From the NCBI GenBank assembly GCA_963824225.1, contig CAWGOF010000003.1:496001-560000 (forward strand): a stretch of 64,000 nt of DNA, in the 5' to 3' direction. The notes beneath the pieces are model-generated. The model saw only the letters and a program-made list of their open reading frames with translations, did no database searches and had not been told where the DNA came from. The stretch comes from CAWGOF01 sp963824225 (GTDB lineage: Bacteria; Acidobacteriota; Polarisedimenticolia; Polarisedimenticolales; Polarisedimenticolaceae). The position numbers and the translations under genes were made by a program. How positions within the stretch are numbered: the stretch's first letter is position 1; each line of letters begins with the position of its first letter. This document shows, piece after piece, positions 8,034 through 16,656 of this stretch.

Positions 8034-8845
8034 GGACCCCCGTCTCCGCGGTGCCCGCCCTCGGTGCGCGCGAGCCACTGCACGTAGGCCCACAGGGCGT
8101 CGAGCTCGGCGGGCTCGAACCCGCGGTACGCGGGCATCGAGACGCGCTGGCGCTCGACGAACCACGCGGCCACGCGGCTGTCGGACAGCCGATCGATCGA
8201 GCCTTCGCGAATCCAGGCGTCGAACTCCGCGCGTCCGCGAACGAGGTCGTCGAACTCCGCCCCGTACCACCCCGGGATCGTCCCGCTGAACGAGCGCGGG
8301 TTCGGCAGTCCGCCGCTGCCCGCCGGCCCGTGACAGTCGAAGCAGCGCCAGCGTTGCGCGAGATCGTACCCCGCCCGCTCGGGCGATCCCGCGTCGGGCA
8401 GGTGCATGCGCGAGAGCACGCGGAACGTGGCGACGAGGTCGTCGAGCTCGCGCTCGTCGAGCAGCGCGCCGTAGGCCGGCATGACGATCGTCTGGCGCGC
8501 GCGCTCGGCCTTGGCCGTCGGGCTCGCCGAGCGCGTCGCGCTGATCCCGTCGCGGATGTACTCGCGGATCTGCACGTCGTTGTCGACGTACATCATCCAC
8601 GTGCCGCCGGACCAGGCCGGGACCTCCCCCGATCGCGCGGTGGGGTCGGGGAGCCCGCCCTCACCGAGCGCGCCGTGGCACGAGAAGCAGCCGAGCTCGC
8701 GAGCCAGGTGCACGCCGCGGCGCACCGGGTTCGACGCGCGCTGGGCCCAGTACGCGCGGACGAGCCACGGCGCGGCGAAGAGTGCGCCCGTGGCCGCGAC
8801 GAGAGCGAGGCCGAGAGCGAGAACGAGGCGCCGCCGGCCGGACAA
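8030..8845 (-). CDS. Exported diheme cytochrome c
   Basis: A 271-residue protein with an N-terminal signal or anchor segment (about residues 6-28) and two class I cytochrome c domains. Heme-binding motifs are 'C-F-S-C-H' (about residue 53) and 'C-F-D-C-H' (about 168); the distal Met ligands are probably in 'V-M-P-A-Y' and 'S-M-P-A-Y', one after each motif. The start is a TTG that gives the natural signal sequence; the upstream ribosome site is weak. It begins 16 bases downstream of the small secreted Cys/His gene and overlaps the GST-like gene. It should act in periplasmic electron transfer, perhaps with the CuA-like cupredoxin encoded in the same operon. Confidence 0.88.
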   Translation of the reverse strand: MSGRRRLVLALGLALVAATGALFAAPWLVRAYWAQRASNPVRRGVHLARELGCFSCHGALGEGGLPDPTARSGEVPAWSGGTWMMYVDNDVQIREYIRDGISATRSASPTAKAERARQTIVMPAYGALLDERELDDLVATFRVLSRMHLPDAGSPERAGYDLAQRWRCFDCHGPAGSGGLPNPRSFSGTIPGWYGAEFDDLVRGRAEFDAWIREGSIDRLSDSRVAAWFVERQRVSMPAYRGFEPAELDALWAYVQWLARTEGGHRGDGGP

Positions 8846-8861
8846 GCCGCGCCCCGCTCGC

Positions 8862-9242
8862 TCAGAGCGCCTTGACCGCGTGCACCTCGAGACCGTTCAT
8901 CGAGCCGCGCTTGGCTGCGACGCCGGTGATCTCGACCTGCTTGCCGGCGTGCTGCTTCGTCGACTCGAACCCCGCCGGATCGTCGTGGCTCGCGTAGAGC
9001 AGATACACCTGACCATCCTTCGCCAACAGGCCCATGGGCTGACCGCCCTTGACGCACGCCTGCGCGCACTTCGCGTGCTCCGCGCCCTTGGACTCGTGCG
9101 CCACGTAGCACGCCATGTCGAGGACCTCGCCCTGGACCGTCACCTTGGCGCCCGTGTGCTTCTCGTCAGCGACCGCCGCAAGACCCGCGATCACGGCCAG
9201 CGCAACGAGCGCGAGAGGAACGAACGTCTTCGCAATCCGCAT
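8862..9242 (-). CDS. Small secreted Cys/His-containing protein, function unknown
   Basis: A 126-residue protein with a signal peptide (residues 1-26). The mature part has 'M-A-C-Y-V-A-H-E', then 'A-E-H-A-K-C-A-Q-A-C', giving three Cys and two His within about 25 residues, followed by a beta-rich part ('G-Q-V-Y-L-L-Y', 'G-K-Q-V-E-I-T-G') that looks OB-like. The Cys/His set could bind a metal or heme, but there is no CxxCH. ATG at 9242 has a strong ribosome site (GGAAGGAG). It is the first gene of the redox operon and lies only 40 bases from the end of an insertion sequence, which may have replaced the original promoter. I do not recognise a named family. Confidence 0.75.
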   Translation of the reverse strand: MRIAKTFVPLALVALAVIAGLAAVADEKHTGAKVTVQGEVLDMACYVAHESKGAEHAKCAQACVKGGQPMGLLAKDGQVYLLYASHDDPAGFESTKQHAGKQVEITGVAAKRGSMNGLEVHAVKAL

Positions 9243-9282
9243 CGGTTTCTCCTTCCGCCCCGGAGGCCGGCAGCATACCACC

Positions 9283-9309
9283 CATCGTGGTGCGGAGATT
9301 GCGGCTCTG
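9283..9309. repeat. Left terminal inverted repeat of the insertion sequence
   Basis: Begins CATCGTGGTGCGGAGATTGC. It matches the reverse complement of 10658-10684 at 24 of 27 bases; the outermost 16 bases are identical. Confidence 0.85.
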
Positions 9310-9378
9310 CGCTGGGCAGAAGAGCGAGATCCGAGTTGACGTGCTTTCTTGGATGGTCGGTGGTGGGTGGGGCCGCGT

Positions 9379-10529
9379 TCAGAACGCGAGCCGTAGGTCG
9401 TGCCGGGCATTGGACGGTAAACCGGGCGTGGTCCAGTCCCGATGGTAGATTTCGCTCCAGGCAGCAGGCACAGGCAGGCGCTCAGGGAAGAGCCGCCTCG
9501 CGAGCAACCGCCTCCAGCTCCAGGGCTCCCGCGTGAGGCTCTTGCGCATCGCCGGCGTCGTCGGGTCGGGCTTGCGCTCAGAGACCCCCTTGATGAAGTT
9601 GCGCCAGCCGCAGAACAGGAAGATCCGGTCGAGAGCCGCTACGATGCGCCGGGGAAAGGCGATCGTCTTGCGATGATGGTGGGCCAGGCAGTGGCGGATC
9701 AATGCGTGGAGCAAGTCGTTGGCGTACATCGCCTGATCGCGCGCGATTGCCTCGGGTGAGCGCGGGGCGCCCTTGGGTCCGCGCGCGGGGTTGGGGAAAA
9801 CGACCTGCTCGATACGGCTCTCGAGTCCTCGTCTGCGGATCGCTCGAGCGTAGGCTTCGAGGTCATCGGTTAGGTTTGTTGGGGCCCGAAACGCAGGCGT
9901 AGCTCGAGCAATCGCGCGGCCGAGCCCTCGTAGCCGCCGCGGATGTCGCGGTCGGGTCGGCCCTGGCGCCGAAGCTCCTGGAAGGTCGAGCGGCGCCCGG
10001 TACGCCTGTGCGTGTTGGCGTCGACGCCGTAGACGAACCAGGAGTCTCGGCCGACGAGGGTGCCGATGGCGATCGGCTGATCCTGCGTGCCTTCGAAGGT
10101 CTCGGTGTGGTCGAGGATCGTGTCCTCGGTGTCGGTGCTGGGCAGATGCAGGAGCGCCAGGACCTGGAGCAGCTGGGCGTGGCGACCGAGGCGAGCGGAA
10201 AGCCGTGTGACGGTCGAGGGGGCGCAGCCGACCATGCGAGCGATCTGACGATGGGCGGCGCCGTTGACGAGACCGTGGGCCACGGGGACAAGCAGCTCGG
10301 GACGTTTCAGGAAGTACGAGGTGGCGAACGACTGCTTGGAGAAGGACCGGTGGCAGGTGTGGCAGCGGTAGCGCGGGACGCGGCGGCCGTCGGCTCGCCG
10401 GTAGGAGCCGTCGCGCTTGTAGGAGAAGCGTCTCGGATCGGGCTGACGGTGCTGGAAGCAGGCCCGATGGGGGCAGAAAGGCGGTGCGAAGCGCCGTTGG
10501 ATCTCGAGCGGCTGAATCGGCCAGTGCAC
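9379..10529 (-). pseudogene. IS transposase with a zinc-finger/HTH N-terminus, interrupted by a -1 frameshift
   Basis: The first part (10529 down to a TAA at 9870) starts 'M-H-W-P-I-Q-P-L' and has a Cys-based zinc finger ('F-C-P-H-R-A-C-F' and 'Y-R-C-H-T-C-H-R'), then an HTH ('A-H-R-Q-I-A-R-M-V-G-C-A-P-S-T-V'). Acidic residues in 'L-D-H-T-E-T-F' and 'Y-G-V-D-A' are candidates for the DDE site. The second part is in the -1 frame and runs to 9379 with 'P-N-P-A-R-G-P-K-G' and a C-terminal 'A-M-R-K-S-L-T'. Joined by one -1 shift near 9873-9880 the protein would have 383 residues. The region 'CAA CAA ACC TAA' suggests loss of one A; no canonical slippery heptamer is seen, so mutation is more likely than programmed shifting. 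Confidence 0.8.
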
Positions 10530-10657
10530 GCGCCTGGATCGAGCAGGTCGCGTGCCGAGGTAGAAAAGCTAAAGCGGCTGGGAAACGGCGAGATGGGAAC
10601 AACCATGCGCTCGCCCGTGGTCAGCGGCGGATCGAGCCCGACCGCCCGCAAGCACAC

Positions 10658-10684
10658 CAGAGCAACACTCTCCGCACCACGATG
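10658..10684. repeat. Right terminal inverted repeat of the insertion sequence
   Basis: Inverted partner of 9283-9309 (24 of 27 bases). Its outer end touches the stop codon of the neighbouring gene. Confidence 0.85.
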
Positions 10685-11362
10685 TCAGGGTTTGTTATCG
10701 ATCTCGCGCAGCTCGTCGAGGAGCTTCTCGAGCTCGGACAGCTCGCGCCGCAGGCGCTCGACCTCGGCGCGACTGCCGTCCCCCCCGGCCAGCGCCCGGG
10801 ATACGAGCGTCCGCACGCCGGGCGCGAATGCCGCCTGGCGAAACCGGCCGCACGCTTCGCTCGACGCGAGGATCGACACGAGATCGCTCGCCCGCGCGCC
10901 GTACGTCTCGGTGAGCCGGGAGTACGCGTCGAGCCGGAAGCACGCCTCGTGGCCGTCGACGAGCGCGGCGTTGAGCCGCGCCGGCGACTCGGGCGCGTCG
11001 AGCAGGCCGGCGACCGCGTTGCGCATGCGAGCGACGGCGGCTTCATAGCTCCCGCACATCGTGCGCAGCGTGACGCGCACGCCCTCTTGCGTCGGATCGC
11101 GCAGCACGATCGCGTTCTGCAGCAGGCGCACGCTCGTTCGGCCGCCGTCGAGCGTCGCCGCGACGCCGAACAGCAGGCGCGACAGTCGTCTCGCATCGAC
11201 CGCGTCGACGTCCGCGTCCGCGAGAAACGCGACGTACGCGGCGTCATCCATCCGCGATGGGTCGGGCGCGGTCTGGGCTTGTGCCGCCGGACCGCCCGTC
11301 ACGAGGAGCACGAGCGCTCCCACCCGAGCGCACCATGCCCCGCGGTTTCGGCGCGCGAGCAT
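10685..11362 (-). CDS. Secreted hypothetical protein with C-terminal coiled coil
   Basis: A 225-residue protein with a signal peptide (about residues 1-30, ending 'A-A-Q-A-Q'). The body is helical with scattered Cys residues ('R-T-M-C-G-S', 'H-E-A-C-F', 'S-E-A-C-G'), and the last 30 residues form a Leu/Glu/Arg heptad coiled coil ending 'L-R-E-I-D-N-K-P'. I do not recognise a family. ATG at 11362 is chosen because it starts the signal peptide. The stop codon is immediately followed by the inverted repeat of the insertion sequence. Before the insertion the gene would have sat about 40 bases upstream of the redox operon in the same orientation, so it may belong functionally to it. Confidence 0.65.
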   Translation of the reverse strand: MLARRNRGAWCARVGALVLLVTGGPAAQAQTAPDPSRMDDAAYVAFLADADVDAVDARRLSRLLFGVAATLDGGRTSVRLLQNAIVLRDPTQEGVRVTLRTMCGSYEAAVARMRNAVAGLLDAPESPARLNAALVDGHEACFRLDAYSRLTETYGARASDLVSILASSEACGRFRQAAFAPGVRTLVSRALAGGDGSRAEVERLRRELSELEKLLDELREIDNKP

Positions 11363-11453
11363 GTCGAAAGTATACGAGAAACCCGGCCGGCCGAGCCGTT
11401 GACCGCGACCGACCGAACGGGCATGCTGCCGGTCCACGACGGAGGGACGCGCG

Positions 11454-12904
11454 ATGGATCGGCGGCGCATGCTCCGGGGAACCGGCCTCGCGGTCCTCGG
11501 TACGGGGTTTCTCGCACGGGTCGACCGCGTGGCGGCGATGCAGCCGTCATCGACCGCGCTCTCCGCGTCGCTGAAGCGCCAGGCCACGGGCAAGAGCGAG
11601 CGCCTGTTCGTCTCGCGGCGCTCGGGAGACGAGGGCCCCCCCGAGCCCGCGAGCTACGATCGGCTGCCGCTCGAATGGAACCGCCGCACGGTCGAGCGGT
11701 TCAAGACGCTCCTCGCCGGGCGGGACATCGAGGCGTTCCTCGTGCGCGACCCGCTGAACATCATCTACCTCACCGGGTACTGGCACACGACGACCGAGCG
11801 GCCGCAGGCCGTGTTCATGAACCGCGGCGATCGCGATCCATGGTTCCTGTACCCCGGGCTCGATCGGGACCTCGTGACGTCGTGGTGGTTCGGCGGCGGC
11901 CGCATGTATTTCGACTTCCTCCACGGCGAGGGCGCATTCCCGCACCAGGGTCGCGTGCTGCAGGGGAAGAAGGTCGATCTGTTCCGCTATCTGCTCGAAG
12001 GCCTCAAGGAGCACGGTGTCCAGGGCTCGCGGATCGGCAGTCGACGGCGAGCTGTACCCGTCGGAGCTCGAGAAGGCCAAGGATGCGCTGGGCGACGTGC
12101 GCTGGGTCGACGTCAGCGACACGCTGATGGAGATGCGGCAGGTCAAGACGCCCGAGGAGCTCGCGCTGTGGCGTCGAGCCTACGTGTACTTCGACCGCGC
12201 GCACGGGTTCGCGCGGGACTACATCCTGACCCACGGGACCGACGTCACGGACTACGAGGTCGGCGTGGCGACCGAGATGTGGGCCAACGATCAGCTGTGG
12301 TCGGACCTCGACCTCGCGGGCGGCGCCGTGCACCACGGCGTGGGCAGCGCGGTGCGCATCGCCGTGCGCGCGGGGCGTGTCACCTCGGTGCCCGCATCCG
12401 AACCAGCCGTACTTCAACCGGATCGGCCGGGGCATGGCGCTGCAGGTCGCCGGCGTGGCGACGATCGGGGGCTACGGTCACGAGAACTACCGGCCGTACA
12501 TCCTGGCCGACGCGTCGGGCGAGCACGACGCGCACATGCGCAAGCTGTGGGAGGTCAGCCGCGACTGCTGCAACCTGCAAGTCGAGCGGTCGGTCGAAGG
12601 CGTGACGTGCTCGAGCGTGGCCTACGCGATCCACAAGCTCCAGGTCGCGAAGGGCGTCGAGAAGTACGTGTACCACCGCCCGGCGCACGGTGCGGGCGTC
12701 GAGGGTCACCAGCCCCCGTACATCGCGCTCGGCGACCACACCATGATGCGGCGCAACATGTGCTTCTCCGAGGAGCCCGGGCTGTACGACGCGGAGCGGG
12801 GCTGTGGCTTCAACTGGAGCGATACGGTCGTCGTCGGCGAGCAGCGGGGCTACCGCATGAGCCGCGTGCCGTACTCGGAGGAATGGTGCTGGCTCAAGCT
12901 GTGA
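11454..12904 (+). pseudogene. M24 family (Xaa-Pro aminopeptidase/creatinase-like) peptidase with Tat-type signal, split by two +1 frameshifts
   Basis: The first frame starts 'M-D-R-R-R-M-L-R-G-T-G', a Tat-like signal, and continues through the N-terminal creatinase domain to about 12040. The second frame covers about 12045-12375, and the third about 12390-12904 with 'A-H-G-A-G-V-E-G-H' and 'F-S-E-E-P-G-L', the M24 metal-binding His and Glu regions. Each switch is +1. Removing one base at each point gives a continuous 482-residue protein with no other defect, the expected family length. The gene may be a recent pseudogene, a consensus error, or use frameshifting. The 3' end overlaps the start of the dipeptidyl peptidase gene by about 20 bases. 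Confidence 0.75.
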
Positions 12905-15126
12905 CTCGCGCCGGCGCGCTCGCCGCTGTCGTGCTCGCGCTCGCACCGGCCGCGCGCGGAGCCGAGCCCCCCGGCGAGTGGATCGAGCGCTTCGCGGCGA
13001 CCCAGGGGTTCCGTCTCGGCCGGCCCGCGTCGATCCGCGTGGTGCCCGACGGCTCGGCCGTGCTGTTCCTGCGCTCGGGCCCCCGCAGCTTGTCGCGCGA
13101 CCTGTACGAGGTCGACGCGCGAACGGGCAGCGAGCGCCTGCTCGCGTCGGCCGAGAAGCTGCTCGGCGGCGCGGAGGAGACGCTCACGGCCGAGGAGCGC
13201 GCGCGGCGCGAGCGCATGCGGCTCGTCGCCCGAGGCATCGCGTCGTTCGACCTGTCGGCCGACGGTCGGCGCGTGCTCCTGCCGCTCGGGGGCCGGCTGT
13301 TCGTCCTCGAGCGGGCCACGGGCGCCGTGCGCGAGCTCGAGACCGGCGGGTCCGGGGCGCCGATCGATCCGCGCTTCTCGCCCGACGGGCAGCGCATCGC
13401 GCTCGTCCGCGAGGGCGAGCTGTGCGTCCTCGACATCGCGTCGGGCGTCGCGCGCGCGCTGACGGCCGACGACGCACCCGAGGTCACGAACGGGCTCGCC
13501 GAGTTCGTGGCCCAGGAGGAGATGGGCCGCCTGCAGGGCTACTGGTGGTCGCCCGACTCGCGGACGCTGGCGTACGAGCGCAGCGACACGGGGGCCGTCG
13601 AGCGGTTCCACATCGCGGATTTCTTCCATCCCGAGCGCCCGCCCGACGAATGGCCGTACCCACGTCCGGGTGGAGCGAACGCCGACGTGCGGCTCGGCCT
13701 GATCTCGGTCGACGGCGGATCGACGACGTGGGTCGAGTGGGATCGCCAGGCGTACGAGTACCTCGCGGCCGTGACGTGGGAGAAAGACGCTCCGCTGACC
13801 GTGCTGGTCCAGAACCGGCGCCAAACCGAGGAGCGGCTGCTGTCCGTCGATCCGCGGACCGGCTCGACCGAAACGTTGCTCGTCGAGCGCGATCCGGCGT
13901 GGCTCGAGCTGGCCGACGGCGTACCACGCTGGCTCCCCGGCGGGCGCGAGTTCCTGTGGATGACCGAGCGCAACGGCGCGTGGCAGCTCGAGCTCCGGTC
14001 GCGCACGGGCACCCTCGTCCGCGCACTGACCGAGCCGGGGCTCGGGTTGCAGCAGCTCGCGCTCGTGCGGCCCGCCGCCCGCGAAGCGATCGTCGTCGCC
14101 AGCGCCGACCCGACGCGCTCGCACGTGTACCGCGTGCCGCTCGACCCGGGCCGCCCGGCGGTCCGCGCGACCGACGCCGACGGCGTCCACGGCGTCGCAT
14201 CGGGCGACGACGGCTCGGGGTTCGTGATCCGCTCGGCGCCGCTTGAAGGTCGAGAGACGTTCGAGCTCGTGGGCGACGCCGCGCGGGCCGCCACCCGCTT
14301 GCGCTCGGTCGCCGAGTCGCCGGGGATCGAGCCACGTCTCGAGCTGACGGTCGCCGACGCCGATCCGCAGCTCCACGCGATCCTCGTACGGCCGCGGGAG
14401 TTCGTCGCCGGGCGCAAGTACCCGGTGCTGCTCCAGGTGTACGGGGGTCCCGGATCGCAGACGGTGCGGGCCGATCGGGCGGCGTATCTCCTGCAGCAGT
14501 GGCGGGCCGATCACGGGTTCGTCGTCGTGTCGATCGACGGACGCGGGACGCCGGGACGTGGCCGCGACTTCGCGCGAGCCACGAAGAACGATCTGATCCG
14601 CGTGCCGCTCGAGGACCAGGTGCGTGGCCTCCGCGCGCTCGGTGCGCGCTACCCCGAGCTCGACCTCGGCCGCGTGGGCATCACCGGGTGGTCGTTCGGC
14701 GGCTACTTCTCGGCGATGGCCGTGCTGCGCGAGCCCGAGACGTTCCGGGCCGGGGTCGCCGGTGCGCCGGTCGTGTCGTGGGAGGACTACGACACGCACT
14801 ACACCGAGAGGTACATGGGCCTACCGGCGGAGAACGTCGAGGGCTACCGCGCGGCGAACGTGCTGACCTACGCCGATCGGCTCGCCCGACCGCTCCTCGT
14901 GATCCATGGCACCGCCGACGACAACGTCTATCCGCTGCACAGCCTGAAGCTCGTCGACGCGTCGTTCCGCGCCGGCCGACCGGTCGAGTTCCTGCCGCTC
15001 GTGGGGTTCACGCACATGGTGCCCGAGCCGGCGATGCGGCGCCGGGTCGAGGAGCGGATCCTGGCGTTCTTCGACGAGCACCTGCAGCGCCCGGGCCCCT
15101 CGGTCTCGCGGGGCACGGATCAGTAG
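12883..15126 (+). CDS. Dipeptidyl peptidase IV-type serine peptidase (S9B), exported
   Basis: A 747-residue exoprotease with a signal peptide, an N-terminal beta-propeller domain and a C-terminal alpha/beta hydrolase domain. Propeller signatures include the 'Q-E-E-M-G-R' double Glu that binds the substrate N-terminus in DPP IV, followed by 'Y-W-W-S-P-D'. The catalytic triad is Ser in 'G-W-S-F-G-G' (about 604), Asp in 'G-T-A-D-D-N' (about 679-680) and His in 'F-T-H-M' (about 711). It likely removes X-Pro or X-Ala dipeptides in the periplasm or outside. The ATG at 12883 is very close to its GGAGG; the GTG at 12886 has a better spacing and may be the true start. It lies directly behind the M24 peptidase, suggesting a Pro-peptide degradation pair. 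Confidence 0.92.
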   Translation: MVLAQAVTRAGALAAVVLALAPAARGAEPPGEWIERFAATQGFRLGRPASIRVVPDGSAVLFLRSGPRSLSRDLYEVDARTGSERLLASAEKLLGGAEETLTAEERARRERMRLVARGIASFDLSADGRRVLLPLGGRLFVLERATGAVRELETGGSGAPIDPRFSPDGQRIALVREGELCVLDIASGVARALTADDAPEVTNGLAEFVAQEEMGRLQGYWWSPDSRTLAYERSDTGAVERFHIADFFHPERPPDEWPYPRPGGANADVRLGLISVDGGSTTWVEWDRQAYEYLAAVTWEKDAPLTVLVQNRRQTEERLLSVDPRTGSTETLLVERDPAWLELADGVPRWLPGGREFLWMTERNGAWQLELRSRTGTLVRALTEPGLGLQQLALVRPAAREAIVVASADPTRSHVYRVPLDPGRPAVRATDADGVHGVASGDDGSGFVIRSAPLEGRETFELVGDAARAATRLRSVAESPGIEPRLELTVADADPQLHAILVRPREFVAGRKYPVLLQVYGGPGSQTVRADRAAYLLQQWRADHGFVVVSIDGRGTPGRGRDFARATKNDLIRVPLEDQVRGLRALGARYPELDLGRVGITGWSFGGYFSAMAVLREPETFRAGVAGAPVVSWEDYDTHYTERYMGLPAENVEGYRAANVLTYADRLARPLLVIHGTADDNVYPLHSLKLVDASFRAGRPVEFLPLVGFTHMVPEPAMRRRVEERILAFFDEHLQRPGPSVSRGTDQ

Positions 15127-15128
15127 GC

Positions 15129-15977
15129 CTAGCCGACCTCGATCTCGTACGGGTAGGCGTCGAGCGTGTGTCGCGTGCGAGATGCGCCACGCACGTGAGC
15201 GACCGTCCGGTAGACGTCCGCGGCCTTCGTGCGCTCGGAGGCCAGGCTCAGGACGCGACCGCGGCGAAACACGAGCAACAGGCCGTGCTCGTCGCCGAGC
15301 GCGGTGAACTGATCGTCGCCCGAGCGATAGCGCTCGACGCCAAGGACACCGCGCAGCTCGTCCGCGGTCTCGAGGACGTCGTCGACGACGAGCCCGATCT
15401 CGCTCGCATACAGGATGTCCGCCGGACCGAAGCCCCCGGACGCCGCGTTCGGCAGGTCGTGCCGCGCGATGTACTCGACGACGTTCTCCGCCGGATCGAA
15501 GAAGAACACCGAGTGCGCGTTCCAGTGCCGGTAGCTCACGATGTCGTCGGGATACTCCGGGTCACGCAGCCGCTCGGGCGGCGGGATCAGCGGGGTGCGC
15601 TCCGTCTGCCAGTCGCGCGCGGCGCGGACCTTGTTCTCGGGGATGTTGAACGCGAAGTGATAGAACGGCCGCCCGCCGTCCACGGCGGCGGTCGCCGCGG
15701 CGGCGACGAACGTCACGGGCGTCCCGCCACACCCGATCGTCACGCGATCGGCGCGCTCGTCGAGCACGGAGAGGCCGAGCGTGTCGCGGTAGAAGCCGAC
15801 CATCGCCGCGAGCGGCGCGGCCGTGAGCAGCTCGAGGCTCGTGATCCGCGGAGCCCGGCCCATCGAGCGCTTCTCGTCTCGCCCGGCGGGCACGGGATCG
15901 TCGGCTCCCGCTCCGCGATGCGCCAGGACGAGCGCCGCCATCGCTCCGGCGCGGGTCAGGAACGTCCGGCGGTCCAT
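15129..15977 (-). CDS. Glyoxalase/VOC-fold protein with Tat-like signal
   Basis: A 282-residue protein that starts 'M-D-R-R-T-F-L-T-R-A-G', a twin-arginine-type signal, followed by 'L-E-L-L-T-A' and 'F-Y-R-D-T-L-G-L', the opening of a vicinal oxygen chelate module. A second module begins near 'I-L-Y-A-S-E-I-G-L-V-V-D-D'. Potential metal ligands include His and Glu in 'Y-H-F-A-F' and 'N-V-V-E-Y-I'. The family covers glyoxalases, dioxygenases and resistance proteins, so the reaction is not predicted. The ATG at 15977 has GGAGGATAC-like context upstream. It is convergent with the dipeptidyl peptidase (two bases between stops) and is preceded by a MOSC gene in the same direction, 16 bases away. 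Confidence 0.75.
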   Translation of the reverse strand: MDRRTFLTRAGAMAALVLAHRGAGADDPVPAGRDEKRSMGRAPRITSLELLTAAPLAAMVGFYRDTLGLSVLDERADRVTIGCGGTPVTFVAAAATAAVDGGRPFYHFAFNIPENKVRAARDWQTERTPLIPPPERLRDPEYPDDIVSYRHWNAHSVFFFDPAENVVEYIARHDLPNAASGGFGPADILYASEIGLVVDDVLETADELRGVLGVERYRSGDDQFTALGDEHGLLLVFRRGRVLSLASERTKAADVYRTVAHVRGASRTRHTLDAYPYEIEVG

Positions 15978-15993
15978 GCCAGGAGGATACTCC

Positions 15994-16638
15994 TCAACCG
16001 CTCCGCAGCTCGACGGCGTCCCCGACCGCGAGCCTGCCGCCGTGCACAACGAACGCGTTGAGCGCGAGCGTGCCGTCGAACTCGCGCACGATCTTGCGCA
16101 GAACGCCCGGATCCTGGACCAGCGTGTCCGGATCGAACGTCGTCATGACGCAGCGCCCGCGCAGGTCCCGCAGGCCGATCTCGACCTCGCCGACCCGCAG
16201 CCGCGCACCTTCCCACGCGCGCTCGGCCAACCCCTCGACGCCGCCGATCACGAGGTTCGGCCGCAGCCGTCGGCCGTCGTGCCCGAACGCGGCGATCGCG
16301 CCGTCCGTGGCCACGAGGAGCGGCAGGATGTCGAACTTTCCCGACCCGTCGCGCACGAGCTTCGCACCCGGACCCGCGGCCCGGACCACGTCCGCCGCGA
16401 CCTCGGGCGAGCTCCACGATCGGCCGTCGACGAGCGGCTCGCCGTGCGGTCCGCGCGTGCCCCGATGGCCGAGGAGTCGCGGCCTCGTTCGCGAGGTGAC
16501 GACCCGCCCGGCTCCATCGACGACGTAGGCCAGGCGGTCGCCGAGGAGCCCGTCCTCGCGCACCTCGATCGTCTCGAGCCGTTCTCCGGCCATCGACTTG
16601 ACCGGGTAGCGCCAGAGCTCAGCGATCCACATCCGCAA
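15994..16638 (-). CDS. MOSC domain protein
   Basis: A 214-residue protein with an N-terminal MOSC beta-barrel ('L-W-R-Y-P-V-K-S-M-A-G-E') and a C-terminal MOSC domain carrying the conserved Cys in 'L-R-G-R-C-V-M-T-T' (about residue 162). MOSC proteins of this layout (YcbX/mARC-like) bind molybdenum cofactor and reduce N-hydroxylated compounds with a ferredoxin or other electron donor. No ferredoxin domain is fused here. The product should be cytosolic. It starts at 16638, or at the second ATG two codons on. It probably forms a two-gene unit with the downstream VOC gene. Confidence 0.85.
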   Translation of the reverse strand: MRMWIAELWRYPVKSMAGERLETIEVREDGLLGDRLAYVVDGAGRVVTSRTRPRLLGHRGTRGPHGEPLVDGRSWSSPEVAADVVRAAGPGAKLVRDGSGKFDILPLLVATDGAIAAFGHDGRRLRPNLVIGGVEGLAERAWEGARLRVGEVEIGLRDLRGRCVMTTFDPDTLVQDPGVLRKIVREFDGTLALNAFVVHGGRLAVGDAVELRSG

Positions 16639-16656
16639 CCCCCGACGCAGGGTACG

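Larger units (their letters stand above)
9283..10684 (-). mobile_element. Insertion sequence of 1402 bp with 27-bp inverted termini
   Basis: The ends at 9283-9309 and 10658-10684 are inverted copies matching at 24 of 27 positions, starting with CATCGTGGTGCGGAGA on each side. They enclose a single transposase gene on the minus strand. The right end directly abuts the stop codon (10685-10687) of the hypothetical gene at 10685-11362, and the left end is 40 bases from the start of the redox operon, so insertion was intergenic. I see no clear target-site duplication: flanks are ACCACC on the left and TCAGGG on the right. The transposase is frameshifted, so this copy is probably inactive. Confidence 0.85.

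Noticed and set aside
6820..9242. A selenoprotein among the redox operon genes
   Set aside because: The Cys codons in the cupredoxin and other proteins are TGC/TGT, not TGA, and I saw no in-frame TGA with coding continuation.
9870..9885. Programmed -1 frameshift signal in the transposase
   Set aside because: No X-XXY-YYZ heptamer in the needed frame; a lost A explains the shift.
9283..10684. Target-site duplication of the insertion sequence
   Set aside because: Bases outside the two ends (ACCACC and TCAGGG) do not match, so no duplication can be claimed.
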